Part shown: in pieces, positions 1 to 18,298 of the stretch
Layout: the number at the start of each line of letters is the position of its first letter
How positions within the stretch are numbered: position 1 is the stretch's first letter
Origin: Vesta saturnalis
Lineage: Eukaryota > Arthropoda > Insecta > Coleoptera > Lampyridae
DNA: 64,000 nucleotides
Assembly (NCBI GenBank): GCA_036346205.1
Contig: JARFJB010001167.1
Coordinates: 1,645,001-1,709,000 of the forward strand
Direction of reading: 5' to 3'
The notes under the pieces: model-generated
Told to the model about the DNA's origin: nothing
Database searches by the model: none
What the model saw: only the letters and a program-made list of their open reading frames with translations
Made by a program: the position numbers and the translations under genes

Positions 1-350
1 AGTGAAACGCTCTATCAGATTTTGCAAACAAAATGCAATATTGCCATTTAAAGAAACTACTGTAATTAGCCCTTTCATGACAAGTCTGGACATTTCATGA
101 AACGCTGCCACATACTGAAACAAATAAGTGTTACGCTGAAAGGCTACAAATTTTAGACGTTACATGAAACGTCACCGTGTTTCTACCTCTTGAAGAAAAC
201 GTGCCAAATTACTAAGTGACTGACTTTACTGGAGTTTTCATATATGCTCCGAATCTACTTTGCACCTTCTGAATTTACGATGAAAATAACTTTTATTACA
301 GATAAGGTATTATAGAGGCTAGTTACAGAATAAAATTAATAACAATACGA

Positions 351-533
351 ATGGAAGTAAAATCCTCATTTAAGAAAAAAAACGACATGTTACTTATTCA
401 AGCACTGCAAGCTGTTATGACAACGGATGTTACAAAGTACGTTATTTATTTTGTAGATGCACTTATTCCTAGTACACTGTTGTTTGCGTGGTTTACAAGA
501 ACACTTAAATATGCCTTGATCCTTAGTTTCTAA
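351..533 (+). other. 60-codon ORF in left palindrome arm, unknown
   Basis: This small open frame encodes about 60 residues starting MEVKSSFKKKNDMLLIQALQ and containing a hydrophobic stretch in its second half (YVIYFVDALIPSTLLFAWF). The mirrored ORF in the other arm (4237-4419, minus) differs at only a few residues, mostly conservative. No family is recognised, and an ORF of this length could survive by chance in a recent duplicate. Confidence 0.2.
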
Positions 534-1103
534 GGGGATGGCTTTATTTTATATACAACATCTGTGATCAGTATTTAAATGTAAAATAAACACATAAGTA
601 ATACTTTTCGTTCCTTAAAGTGTGAATACATTTTTCTCACGGACTCTGGATTATGAATCCGATTATTCTAATGAATTAATTTTGGCTTTAATCGGAAATA
701 AGCAGATGCATTTAAAATTTTGAGCGAATGATTCTAATTCTGAAATGTTTTTCTCAATTGCCTTCTTTTCCTGTGTCAAACTCAATATTATATTCGAATT
801 TTGATAATTTATGCCCCTCTTTAAGCACATTTGCTCTTTTCCATTTTGTAGCTTATTTACAATGTTGCAAATTAATTTAATTTAAACAATATTTTTTAAA
901 CAAATTAGCTACTGAACATTTTTAGGCTTTCCTTACTTAATCTAACTATATGTAAGTGAGTTATATTATCACAAACTATATAAATGTAAAATGCATATTT
1001 ATAAGGTGTATTTCTGTTTAATAAGCTACTTAAACCTGTAATTATCAAATTAAATATTTAAGTTGGGCACCATTTTATAACGAGTTCATAAAATAAAAAA
1101 TTT

Positions 1104-3660
<2,557 letters not shown>

Positions 3661-4236
3661 CACATGTAAAATTTTTATTTATGAACTCGTTATAAAATGG
3701 TGTCCAACTTAAATATTTAATTTGATAATTACAGGTTTAAGTAGCTTATTAAACAGAAATACACCTTATAAGTATGCATTTTATATTTATATAGTTTGTG
3801 ATAATATAACTCACTTATATATAGTTAGATTAAGTAAGGAAGGCCCAGAAATTTTCAGTAGCTATTTGTTTAAAAAAATATTCTTTAAATTAAATTAATT
3901 TGCAACATTGTAAATAAGCTACAAAATGGAAAAGGGCAAATGTGCATAAAGAGGGAGATAAATTATCAAAATTCGAATATAATATTGAGTTTGACACTGG
4001 AAAAGAAGGCAATTGAGAAAAAAATTTCAGAATTAGAATCATTCGCTCAAAATTTTTAGTTCATCTGCTTATTTCCGATTAAAGCCAAAATTAATTCATT
4101 AGAATGATCGGATTCATAATACAGAGTCCGTGAGAAAAATGTATACACACTTTAAGGAACGAAAAGTATTACTTATGTGTTTATTTTACATTTAAATACT
4201 GATCACAGAAGTTGTGCATAAAATAAAGACATCCCC

Positions 4237-4419
4237 TTAGAAACCAAGGGTCAAGGCATATTTAAGTGTTCTTGTAAACCACGCAAACAACAGTGTACTA
4301 GGAATAAGTGCATCTATAAAATAAATAAAGTAATTTGTAACATCTGTTGTCATAACAGCTTGCAGTGCTCGAATAAGTAACATGTCGTTTTTTTTCTTAA
4401 ATGAGGATTTTACTTCCAC
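4237..4419 (-). other. 60-codon ORF in right palindrome arm, mirror of 351-533
   Basis: The inverted-arm counterpart of the ORF at 351-533. It keeps the same start, length and stop. It may be a chance open frame or a small peptide of the element that formed the arms. No recognised domain. Confidence 0.2.
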
Positions 4420-4728
4420 TCGTATTGTTATTAATTTTGTTCTGTAACTAGCCTCTATAATACCTTATTTGTAATGAATGGTGCAAAGTAGATTCGAGCA
4501 TATGAAAACTCAGTAAAGTCAGTCACTAATTTGGCACGTTTTCTTCAGAGGTAGAAACACGTGACGTTTCAGTAACGTCAAAATTTGTAGCCTTTCAGCG
4601 TAACACTTATTTGTTTCAGTATGGAGCGTTTCATGAAATGTAACTTGTCATGAAGGGCTAATTACAGTAGTTTCTTTAAATGGCAATATTGCATTTTGTT
4701 TGCAAAATCTGATAGACGTTTCACTGCA

Positions 4729-5100
4729 GTCAAAAGTACTAGACAAAAGGTTTTGTTTTGAAGCCTTGCTTAAAGTTATTACGCGGTATTATTGTTCTAC
4801 TGGTCTTAATGTGAATTTACATGTCACGTAACCTGTAACCATGGTTTGTGGAACTGTCACTATAAAAACTTCAAATTTATTAATTCATATTTTTACGAGG
4901 TAAGGCTTTTGTTCGGTTTTCCTTTTTACTACAAGATGGATCAAATAACTCTAAGAGTGGATTGAATTACTTTTTCACATTAGAGGCTTGAGTTTGAGGG
5001 CAGTTTGCACTCAATTTCATTTCAATCATCTGGATAAACCACGTCCAAATCCAAACTGTTTGAGATACAATTTAGAAAGCTAACGGAAGTGTACGCATAA
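4729..5100. other. Unassigned spacer
   Basis: AT-rich sequence between the palindrome and the transposase fragment at about 5120. I see no gene; part may be the 5' region of that fragment. Confidence 0.4.
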
Positions 5101-5119
5101 AGGTGCGGAGAAGGCGAAG

Positions 5120-5539
5120 ATATTAATACTGAGGAACAGCTCATGTTGAAGAGGGTCGAAAATCCACGTAAGTGGAAAAATAAAATTGCGCAAGAAACGG
5201 GTTGTTCTCAAATTAAAGTCTGAAAGACGTTGCACAGCTACAAATTTCATCCCTATAAAATAATAAGTGTCCAGGAACTGCACGATGACGACTGCGACAG
5301 AAGAATGAAATTTTGCGAATGAATTGTAGAAAAAAAGCAGCAGCAACCAGAGTTTGATAAACACATTTTTGTTAGTGATGAAGCGACCTTTATTTAAATG
5401 GAACCGTGAATAAGCAGAATTACAGGTACTGGTTTGATACCAATCCTTGCTGGGCCGAAGACATAAGAACTCAGAATAATCCCAAAGTTAACGTTTGGTG
5501 CGGAATTTATAATAAAGTGCTGGGCCCGATTTTCATTGA

Positions 5540-5542
<3 letters not shown>
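5120..5542 (+). pseudogene. Mariner-like transposase fragment, N-terminal and first-Asp region
   Basis: Translation in two frames gives an HTH block (KIAQETGCSQIKVWKTLHSY, with one stop where W is expected), then FHPYKIISVQEL, a DRRMKFCE block, and FVSDEATFI with the first catalytic Asp, followed after a frameshift by [13 protein letters not shown] and [16 protein letters not shown]. This order is typical of insect IS630-Tc1-mariner transposases of a different subfamily from element A. The frame stops abruptly at 5542, where a terminal-repeat remnant begins, so the second and third catalytic residues are missing. Several stops are present. Confidence 0.75.
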
Positions 5543-7464
<1,922 letters not shown>

Positions 7465-7469
7465 AAACG

Positions 7470-7506
7470 ACGTTTCGGCAAAGTCTCAGAGACTTTGCCG
7501 AAACGT
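7470..7506. other. Perfect 18-bp hairpin with one-base centre
   Basis: ACGTTTCGGCAAAGTCTC at 7470-7487 is the exact inverse of 7489-7506, with a single A between. It lies in a 132-bp island (7462-7593) between two (TA)n tracts. The GGCAAA / TTTGCCGAAAC arm resembles stem II of the hammerhead-like motifs seen in the Penelope copies here, but no catalytic core is present. Confidence 0.8.
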
Positions 7507-7592
7507 GAATCAGAAACATCACCAGCAGACGCGAGACAACGCCCGGATAAACAACAGTGTATCATCTTACGCTCGCGGAAACCTAAAATCAA

Positions 7593-7593
<1 letters not shown>

Positions 7594-7643
<50 letters not shown>
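7594..7643. repeat. (TA)n microsatellite
   Basis: About 24 TA units abut the left end of element M copy 1; the last TA is the target duplication. Confidence 0.95.
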
Positions 7644-7646
<3 letters not shown>

Positions 7647-7770
7647 GGTTTTCCACAGTAGGCGTTCGTTAGAAGCTTATGTGGTTAGAAACAATTTAGA
7701 AATCTGAATTTTTGGACTTAAGGGTTATTTAAGATTCTCTTCCATTCTAAAATATTTTCAAGGTCATCTT

Positions 7771-7791
7771 ACTTCCGGTTATACCGGAAGT
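7771..7791. promoter_or_regulatory. Inverted ETS-like site in terminal repeat
   Basis: ACTTCCGGT, then TAT, then ACCGGAAGT: two inverted copies of the ETS-type core. The same site is in the other repeat of this element (10365, decayed) and at 25781, 28375, 54255, 60714 and 62906. Confidence 0.7.
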
Positions 7792-8659
7792 CGCCACTAA
7801 CTTCCTTATTTTAAATGGAACACCCTGAATATTATTTTATTTTTGGATTCTTGACAAAATTTTAGGATAAGTCTTATAAGGGTTTCCTATACCTTTTCTC
7901 AACTGTTTCTTAGATATCTTGATTTTTTCAAAAATTTTGAAAGATGTAACCCTATTTTCAACACTGCTTGTCTTACTTATTTTGACTGATGGAAAGTGCT
8001 TCTGGAGTAGACAGAAGCATAAGAAATATACTTTTGAAATACTCATTGACAATTGATTTATTGCATACATGGTGTTCAAAATTTGATGAACTATTAAACA
8101 ATTTTCAAAGTTGAAAAACTTTGTTAATTCAAATGTGACACCCTGTATATTATTGGATGAATAGATGCAGCATTTAGTTATGCATCGTTTGACTATAACA
8201 TTACCTATACCTATTATCGACAATTTTCTTGTTAATTAATATTTTCTACTTTATTTTTGATTTGATTTTTGACAGAAACTGAAATGTTTTTCAAAAATAA
8301 AATGAACTTAATTCAAACTACACAAATTCTATTTTATTAAAACAATGAAATAAAACAAGAAGATAACAAAATTGAGAGCATAATAACAAATGAAAAACAT
8401 AAAACAATTATTTGAACATAACTAGAAGAAAAGTGATAAAAAAGATAAAATGAATCATTACAAATGTTCTACATGGCCGGCAATTTGATTTAAGCATTTT
8501 ATAACTCGTATAACTCCGTATTTTTTATAAAAGCCGATAAAATTCCAAAACTGCAATCTAATGAGCCTTGATTTTGACACGCATTAAAACATTGTTGTTG
8601 ATTTAATGTCAAATCAGTACAATTTAAGTGATTTTGCAATTTTTTAAGTACTGTTTATA

Positions 8660-9725
8660 ATTGAATGTGTTCAAGAATATTCTAACAATGATTTATTAAA
8701 TTTGTTTTACACGCATGGTGAATGTGGACGAATTGTTAGGCGAACATGCAGGTTGTTTAACGAACGGTATCCACACCTACCATTAATGACACCTGGAAAA
8801 TTTGCAAGAATTGAAGCTCGATTTATTGCAACTGGAAGTATAAGGGCAACTCGAACGCATTTAAAGCCAGTAATAGATAATGAAGTTAACGAGGTGAACG
8901 TGTTAGCTTATTTTCACGCTTATCCACGAACTTCAATTACAGCAGCTGCACTGGATTTGGATATTTCACAAACATCAATCCACAGAATATTAAAGAAGTA
9001 TAAAATGCATCCTTTTCGGTAACAACTGTGCAAGGATTACATCTTGGTGATCAGGCACGACGAGTTAACTTTGTGAATTTATTCTTGTACAAATGACCGA
9101 ATATCCGAGATTTCTTCACAGCATTATTTGGACCGATGAATCAAAATTCAGTAGAAAGGAATTTTCAATCGCCGAAATAATCATTACTGGGCACAAGATA
9201 ATCCTCATGTAACAAGAGAACGTAATCACCAGTTCCAATTTAGTTTTAACGTTTTTTGTTTAGTTATTGATAATAGAGTGGCATATCAAGTGTATGATGA
9301 AAATTTGAATGGGGCGAGATATCTTGAAATTCTCCGTGGATTTGTTATGGATTTTCTAAATACTCTACCTGCATGTGGCAGGGCAAACAGTTGGTATCAG
9401 CTGGATGGTGCTCCCGCACATTCCACTATAGCTGTACACCAACAGTTGACATTGATGTTTGAAGATCGGTGGATTGGCCCACAAGGACCTTGGAACTGGC
9501 CACCGAGATCACCCGATTTGACGCCCCTGGACTTTTACCTCTGGGGTCGTATAAAAGAGTTAGTGTACTCTAGGCCAGTTCAAACTAGAGAGGAATTGCT
9601 AAATCGTATTCACAATGCATTCAATAGTATGTGTCCACACGAAATTCGGCGATCTATTTCAAGGAGTATATGATAGAGTTATAAAATGCTTAAATCAAAT
9701 TGGCGGTCATGTGGAACATTTGTAA
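8660..9725 (+). pseudogene. Transposase of element M, copy 1 (DUF4817 + DD41D)
   Basis: Order: DUF4817 block (GECGRIVRRTCRLFNERYPH) near 8720-8780; a second HTH (ALDLDISQTSIHRILKKYKM) near 8950-9010; first Asp in IIWTDESKFS near 9130; second in QLDGAPAH; third in SPDLTPLDFYLWG, 41 residues after the second; and the tail ending HVEHL before a stop at 9723-9725. Against copy 2 the start ATG has become ATT (8660), and indels near 9020, 9075, 9157 and 9660 break the frame, so it is dead. The catalytic triad itself is intact, which suggests fairly recent decay. The last codons lie inside the right terminal repeat. Confidence 0.9.
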
Positions 9726-10515
9726 TGATTCATTTTATCTTTTTTACCACTTTTCTTCTAGTTATGTTCAAATAATTGTTTTATGTCTTTCATTTGTTAT
9801 TATGCTCTCAATTTTGTTATCTTCTTGTTTTATTTCATTGTTTTACTAAAATAGAATTTGTGTAGTTTGAATTAAGTTCATTTTATTTTGAAAAACATTT
9901 CAGTTTCTGTCAAAATCACATTAAAGTAGAAAATATTAATTAACAAGAAAATTGTCAATAATAGGTTAGGTAATGTATAGCCAAACGATGCATATAAATT
10001 GCATCTATTCATCCAATAATATACAGGGTGTCACATTTGAATTAACAAAGTTTTTCAACTTTGAAAATTGTTTAATAGTTCATCAAATTTTGAACACCAT
10101 GTATGCAATAAATCAATTGTCAATGAGTATTTTAAAAGTAGTTTTATGCTTCTGTCTACTCCAGAAGCACTTTCCATCAGTCAAAATAAGTAAGACAACA
10201 GTGTTGAAAATAGTTACATCTTTCAAAATTTTGAAAAATCAAGATATCTAAGAAACAGTTGAAAAAGGTATAGGAAACTTATAAAACTTATCCTAAAATT
10301 TTGTTACGAATCCAAAATAAAATAATATACAGGGTGTTCCATTTAAAATAAGGAAGTTAGTGGTACTTCCGGTATACGGAAAGTAACATGATTGAAAATA
10401 TTTTAGAATGAAAGAGAATCTTAAATAACCCTTAAGTCCAAAAATTCAGATTTCTAAATTGTTTCTAACCACATAAACTTCTAACGAACGCCTACCGTGG
10501 AAAACCCTGTATACA

Positions 10516-10800
10516 CACAGGGTGTCCTAACGATTTAGGGGTGGAAGATTACGCCTATACTGTTGATTCAATAAAAAATCTTATAACAGATTATTGTAGC
10601 AACAACGAGGAGCATCTTGTAAAAATATTTTTGTATATACAGGTTGTGCCATTTTCGAGTACTGCACTCAACTTGTGTTTTTAATGGAACACCCTATATA
10701 TTTTTATATATTTGAATTCTCTGTTAAATGCTGAGCAAAATGATATAAGGTACAATGGGTATACGACTAACGGTTCCTAAGTTATTGACGTTTTTATGTA
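10516..10800 (+). mobile_element. Left terminal fragment of another CAGGGTGT element
   Basis: CACAGGGTGTCC starts only a few bases after element M ends. Internal TACAGGTTGTGCC and GGAACACCCTATATA modules follow, as in other terminal repeats here. No matching right end was found, so this is probably a truncated element cut by Penelope sequence from about 10850. Confidence 0.5.
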
Positions 10801-11174
10801 AAAAAAATAATCAATTAAGTAAATAATAAAGTTAATTTAACAAAATTTAATCAAATTATGATTAAAGCGTAAAGTTGGGAAAGACTTTAACTTCAAATTG
10901 ATAAAAGCATTCACAAATAGAAACTTGACACATCAATTAAAGACTAGTCAAATCTATCAAAGAAATAGTTTTTTTTGTTAATAATTGTAATTATTTTTTT
11001 TACTGTGAAAACACAATGTAGTACATTTAATAGGTTTTTTTAATTTTAATTTTAACTTTATATGTTAAATTATTATAGTGCTGTGGTAACTTAATATATA
11101 ATTGGTAAACCGTTTACTTCAAAAAGGAAAAGCACAACAAAAAAGGCAGACGTACTAAAATCTAAACTTAAAGT

Positions 11175-11500
11175 TAAGATGTTCCATTGTACCTTTTTTT
11201 GTCTATAAGGTGCCAAAAACTGTTTGAGTGGAGACCTTCTTCTCACTCATTAAAGTTATTTGAATGTTTATTTATTTCAACAGCTTCACGTTGTAAATGA
11301 ACATAATAATACACTTGTGTTGACAATATTTACATATTATCAAATTGAATGTTATGATTTAAATTATTTAAGGTATGCTCAGCTACCGCAGACTTCTCTG
11401 GTTGGCCTAATCTACAAAAGCTCATATGCTCTTTACGTCTTGCATCAAAGCTACGTTTTGTGGTTCCAATGTATATTTTCTATTCCGGAAGATGATAATG
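11175..11500 (-). pseudogene. Penelope GIY-YIG endonuclease C-terminal fragment
   Basis: The minus-strand translation contains ENIHWNHKT, RRKEHMSFCRLGQPEKSAVA and EHTLNNLNHNIQFDN, then REAVEINKHSNNFNE and a tail with FWHLIDKKRYNG. This matches the GIY-YIG endonuclease part that closes Penelope polyproteins and nicks target DNA. Stops and a small gap interrupt the frame. Confidence 0.72.
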
Positions 11501-11599
11501 GGTTTGAAACATCTTCAATTCTATAGGTGACTATAAATGTTTTTTAATTTTTCTTTTAGGTCTAAAAACAGTCCTAATACCATAATTAATTAGGATGTT

Positions 11600-11745
11600 T
11601 TCAAGACAAACTCATTATTATGTTCATTTACAACGTGAAGCTATTGAGATATACAAACATCCTAATAATTTCCTTAGACAACAAGAAAATCTCCGTTTAA
11701 AAGGATGGCATCTTATAATTAAAAAAAAACATAATGGTACGTCTA
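11600..11745 (+). pseudogene. Penelope C-terminal end, opposite strand copy
   Basis: HYYVHLQREAIEIYKHPNNF is followed by LRLKGWHLIIKKKHNG. This is the same C-terminal segment as on the minus strand at 11175-11330, here reading plus. Confidence 0.7.
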
Positions 11746-11777
11746 AATTTTAATTTTAATGTTAGCTTTTGGTATGT

Positions 11778-11987
11778 CTAGGTTTTTGCCGTGTTTTTCC
11801 TAGCTATCAGGTTTAATAATATTATTAATACCTTTATGTGAATATCCATAAGTTTATATAGTGATGTTGTTAAATATTTATGTTCATCTTTCAAAAAATC
11901 AGGACCACAAATTCGTTTTACTCGATCAACTAAAGATTTAATTACACCAATTGGAGGGTTCATGAGATTTAAGATAAAATATATCAC
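11778..11987 (-). pseudogene. Penelope linker region between RT and endonuclease
   Basis: A 69-residue open frame includes GVIKSLVDRVKRICGPDFLK and DEHKYLTTSL, characteristic of the segment after the RT in Penelope polyproteins. It begins in the middle of the protein, with no RT motifs upstream. Confidence 0.65.
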
Positions 11988-12429
11988 TTACATCATAATT
12001 TGATTAAATTTTGTTAAATTTGCTCTTTGATTATGACGTTTCTCATTGTTAGCCTTCGACGGTTAGGACGTGTTTTGATTTGTCACCTTCAAGGCAGTTT
12101 TGATAATATTTAATTTTATTAACAAACGAGTTATTGTTTATAAAAATTATTATTACTGCTTATGTTAAAATTAAAATTAAAAATCATATTAAACGTACTA
12201 CATTGTATTTTCATTGTAAAATGACAATTACAATTGTTAACAAAAACATATTTCTTTGTTAGATTTAACTCGATCTTTAAGTGGCATGTCAAGTTTCTAT
12301 TTGTGTATGCTTTTATCAATTTCACAACTTTACATTTACATCATAATTTGATTTTGTTAAATTTGCTCTTTGGTTATGACATTCTTCAGTGTTAGCCTTC
12401 GACCGTTAGAAGGTGTTGTTAGCTTTACA

Positions 12430-13468
12430 TGTTTATCAAGATGTTATACTAATAGTAGGCTTATATTTGCGTTGTCATATTTCATAAATCTTTTGAACCA
12501 CTATTGAGGACGGTAACTGGAATTGTTATCGAAAATTTATATAAAACATAAATATAAAAATACACCATTAAAAAAACCCAAAAAGATAGTATTTTGATTT
12601 TGCCAAAATAATATTCACTTAGATTTATTTTTTTAAGTAACCGTAGGAGCTTTGCTTTGAATCCAAATAAAATTCCAATATCGCAACCAAATTCCATTCG
12701 GTTAGTCAGTGTTAAGTCATGAATGGAAATAGTTGCAAAACGTGTGTCTGCACTGATGTTCTGGTGATTACGATACGACCTTGCACTGGATTTGAACTTC
12801 TAAGCAATTTATCTATCGTGTTTCCTATAACTTATATAAATTTTTCCACTTATATAAGGACCCTAAACAGAACTAAGTTATTTGCTGCTCAGTAAATTTG
12901 AAGGATACTGATTAGAGGATTCTTGTGAGAATTTTATTTTGAACAATAAAATATACTTTATTCTTGGTGTTTAAAATTTCACAAAATAAAGTTAAATATT
13001 GATAGTTCATTAAACGTTCCCTGTTGTAAGCATATAGGAAAGTACCCAACAAGAAAAAAATACTCATCAACTGTGTTTTTTATGTATGTCCAAAGGCTAT
13101 TCTTTTAAATCCCCATCAAGCACATAATTAAAAAATGTTGGGAAACTTCTAATCATTTTCTATAGAAAAATTTATTGGAGTACCCAAATGATAAGAATTT
13201 CCAAATTAATAGAAAAATGATCGCAATAGCGCGCGCAGTAAATTCAATATAAAACATTGTTTCTAAATATTTATGTACCTAATGGTATTGTATAAAATTA
13301 TAATGCCAAGTTATATTTTTAAGTCAATTATTTATTTTTTTATTAATAATTTTAATCAATTTTATTGAATTTAATATATAAATTTTAAACATGTAACATT
13401 CAACAAAAACTATATAAAAATCAATAACGATATTAAAATGAGAAGTCATAAATTATATAAAACTTGAC
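12430..13468. other. AT-rich stretch, no gene seen
   Basis: I see no recognisable coding similarity, RNA gene or element end here. The ORF at 12482-12697 (minus) has no recognised motif. Confidence 0.4.
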
Positions 13469-13469
13469 A

Positions 13470-14440
13470 GGGTGGTCCGGATTTCAATTAAATGTATGGG
13501 AATCTTGTTAACCGTAATAGATACGAAGTCGATTAAATGAGAAATTGCCCCATTGGTTTCGGACAAAAACCGAATGTATCAAAAATATTTTTTTTACGGT
13601 AGCGTTGTTGTTATGTACCATATTCAAAAACTTTATTTAGGTTTTTTATTGTAATTCAACTTTCCTATACAGTGCCATTTTTAAAATTAAAATCTGACGT
13701 TTCGTCTCTTCGCAGTTGTTATCAACTCTATTTTTGTTAAATACGGACCTGTGTTTTTACCACACAATTTTTTAGCGCTTGGCATGAGAAATTCATTAAT
13801 ATGCCACACTTGACCATTTTGCTATGTTTCGTCAGAGAAATCATCATCAGTTTTATAAAGGTTTTGAATTTGTGAGTAATATTTTATTTGACGTTACAAA
13901 GTACTCCTTTCAGATCAATAATAAAAAAATTATCATTTCGACTTTAAGTTTCTTGAGTTGTTGATGTTGCCATCATAACTTTAAAAAACGCGCGTTTTTC
14001 AAAGTTCGATTTAAATACGCTAGGCGTGCTTTAAATAGATAAAATGGAGCACCAATAAAAAAAAAATTTTATCTCATAAAATCAATTTTGCCTTGAATGC
14101 CACTGTAGAGTTTTTCATGTTGTCATTGTGGTTATAAAATATTGTTTTAAAGGTGTTACTTTTTAGAAAATTTAAAATTGTGAATAATTATGGTGCAATA
14201 CATTGAAAATGAAAAGAAAGACATGTACAATGTTTACATACGATCCTCTAGAAATACAGCACGAGCATCACAAACTTACTTGGAGCTGTACCTTGAACGA
14301 CGGCAACCATCGGCAGTTACTTTTATAATATTTCAAAATCTGTGAAGGAATGCTGTAATTTAAGCAGAAAGAGAAGAATGTACCATCTTCAAAGCACAGT
14401 GAACGAAATTAACGTTCTCGCTTAGGTACACATTGTAGCG
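13470..14440 (+). mobile_element. 5' half of a DUF4817-type transposon
   Basis: CAGGGTGGTCCGG at 13470 looks like an element end. About 0.72 kb later a transposase start begins, the usual spacing in this window. The element is cut at 14440 by the two-copy repeat described below. No right half was found. Confidence 0.55.
14190..14440 (+). pseudogene. DUF4817-type transposase N-terminus
   Basis: An ATG at 14190 opens MVQYIENEKKDMYNVYIRSS, followed by RNTARASQTYLELYLERRQP, the pattern of the N-terminal DUF4817 helix-turn-helix. A stop and frameshifts follow, then NEINVLA, which aligns with NEVNVLA of element M. No catalytic domain remains. Confidence 0.68.
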
Positions 14441-16175
14441 TCCCCCAGGCACCTTATCTTGAAAAGTGTAATTTGAACTGATTCGCAATAACGAAAATCC
14501 AAGAACAAAACAATCGATAAGTGATTTATCTTGACTTTGCTGACAATAATGCTACTATTACTCAAATTAATTGCTTGCCTTACATTGACTTTTTGGCAAT
14601 AATTAAAACGTTAGAATTTAGTCTGACATTTAATTACTCGCAAACCTCAAATCTGATCAAAGGAATTGGCCGTCTAGTGGTAGGGACGTTGTGCTATTTG
14701 AATTAGATAGGCTAGATGAGGTTAAGTGTTGCATCATGTGGAGCAGGTAAAAAATGAAACTACTTTAATTAAAATTAACGAGCTTTGCGCAATGGAGGTT
14801 CAGCCCGTTAATGTACTATTGTGGGAAAGAATCACCAACGAAACCCACTTTATTCATAAATAAGTACATTAATAAGTCAAATAACACAAAAAAGAATGAA
14901 AGTGTTAAATATGTAACAAACATCATCAAATCAGGTTTAACTGCGTACAAAATTATAACATTACGAGAAAAATGAGTAAAAACAGTTTAGTTACATAAAC
15001 ATAATAAAAAAAAACATGTAGCCACACCCACAATTGTGTCATAAATCATCAGTATAAAAATGGTAACACCAAACATGTGGCCCTTGCCAACCAATCATGT
15101 CGGTCTTTAAGTAAATAAGCACATAAAACAATGATGCAAATTAAGGTACATATAAAATACAACAACAGTAAAATTGCACAGGTAATAATAAGGTAAATGC
15201 AAGGACAAAAGAAAATAGACAAGGAATTTGCACGTACACAACTGTTTAGTGACTACTAAAACACAAAATACATACGAAAAAGTGGAATAAATTACATAAA
15301 AGAGAAATTAGTTTGCAGACAAACAATTCTATTTAATAAACTGACACAAACAAAAACTCATTAAAACAAAGCCTTACAAGGGTAAGTTATAAATAGATCA
15401 TAACATCGTGACCCATATATAAGATTGAGTACGTTAGAAAAATACAGCGCCCCTTTCTCAGGTTACACATTCATCTATACAACAATAAAACAATAAAATA
15501 AAATTCGAGGTCTTGAATGGTCATCTGGACCCTGGAGTATGTGCCCACTGGACAATTCCACATTAAAATTAATAACCAGAGCGGTATCCTGTACCCGTTC
15601 GCCCACGCCTCACCTCTACACAAATATAAATATAAACAACAAGCAACATTACCAATCCACACAAATACAAGAGTGAGGGAGCCCTGTACTGTCTTTTATA
15701 GGTGCCAATTCACACAAATAAAAATGTGAGGGAGCACTGTACTGTCTTTTATTTTAGCAGATCTCAGCTTAAGGAGCCCGCGTGCGGATGAGATACCTTT
15801 GCAATGCTCGATTTTTAATACGTTATATACGCTTGTAAAAATTTTTTGCTGCCACGCTTAATCTATATAGAAATGCCCACTTAAACTTTAACGCGGGTTA
15901 ACTTCAAAAAGGGTGACTGTTATTTATAGATTAATATTTGAAAAACACATTAAAACTAACACCCGAAAGAAAAGCCAAATTAGCGTTGGCTAATTCACAA
16001 TAAAATGAACACCCAAGAATTATTTTAAAGATAAACTGTTTACAATGAAGGTATTTAATTAACCCTCCAGGCTCCATCGACACTATACCTCTCACCGTCC
16101 CTACTTTTCCCACGATTTCGTCCGCAACAAGCACTACATTTAGGTCTCAAGCTTCTACCTACCAAACAAAGACGT
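14441..16175. repeat. Two-copy non-coding repeat N, copy 1
   Basis: It begins TCCCCCAGGCACCTTATCTTG and ends near CAAAGACGTCTTTG. It is collinear with 32806-34770, including the shared blocks around CAAATCTGATCAAA and GGAGCCCGCGTGCG. No protein similarity, clear terminal inverted repeat or target duplication is visible. It could be a long solo LTR or a non-autonomous element. It interrupts the transposase at 14190. Confidence 0.7.
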
Positions 16176-16214
16176 CTTTGATTGCAGTGTGTACCGACGT
16201 AATTAATTACCAAC

Positions 16215-17758
<1,544 letters not shown>

Positions 17759-17759
17759 G

Positions 17760-18298
17760 CTAAAAAATATATGCTATTAAAAAACAATTTTATTTCCAAT
17801 GTACCACCAAAGAGTATGTACTATAGAGTGGAAAAGAGGTTATTTGTGATGTGTGTTGCATAACTAACTTTCGCTGTATTGTTATTTAAACAAATCCCAG
17901 GTAAAGAAACTGGGATGGACACACCATTTTAAATTATTTAACAGGTGAAGATGAATTGAGGCAACAGTGTTTCAATGTATATAATGTTACAAAAATAATA
18001 CTTACATTGCAAGTACACAAACCCAAAAGGAAAATTTTAAGATATTTATGTATGTAAGTGCGTTTACTTTGGATTACTGATATTATTACTCATCCTTGAA
18101 AATTAAACAAGGAGCGTATTCAGTGTAGGTACAAAACATTACAATCTGAATTAACTTACACTTTACTGTAAATGGCATTTATAGCTTCTTTCTGATTTTT
18201 TTAAAGATTGCTAATAATGCGCATGAATGATTTTATTTTAAAATAAGTTAATAAAAATGACAACGTAAATATAAAACTATATTATAAAGGAAAAACAC
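17760..18298. other. Unassigned AT-rich sequence
   Basis: No gene or element end recognised between the microsatellite and the duplicated block at 18299. Confidence 0.4.

Larger units (their letters stand above)
7644..10509 (+). mobile_element. DD41D transposon M, copy 1
   Basis: The element begins CAGGGTTTTCCACAGTAGGC and ends with the inverse, AAAACCCTG, at 10509, flanked by TA at 7642-7643 and 10510-10511. The terminal inverted repeats are about 0.85 kb and reach into the C-terminal codons of the transposase. Each repeat carries an inverted ETS-like site and two internal inverted copies of the terminal motif (ACACCCTG). A nearly full-length second copy lies at 25654-28522. Confidence 0.93.
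10890..12420. mobile_element. Scrambled Penelope-like element, inverted pieces
   Basis: Penelope-type blocks occur in alternating orientation. An N-terminal-like block (KLIKAFTNRNLT) is on plus near 10900; GIY-YIG-domain sequence is on minus 11500-11175; the same C-terminal end is on plus 11600-11745; a post-RT block (VDRVKRICGPDFLKDEHKYL) is on minus 11987-11778; and an N-terminal-like block (KLIKAYTNRNLTCHLKIEL) is on minus 12325-12240. Positions 10845-11060 and 12150-12370 form an inverted repeat. The reverse transcriptase domain is absent. Head-to-head joining of two copies with internal deletion is the simplest reading. Confidence 0.72.
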
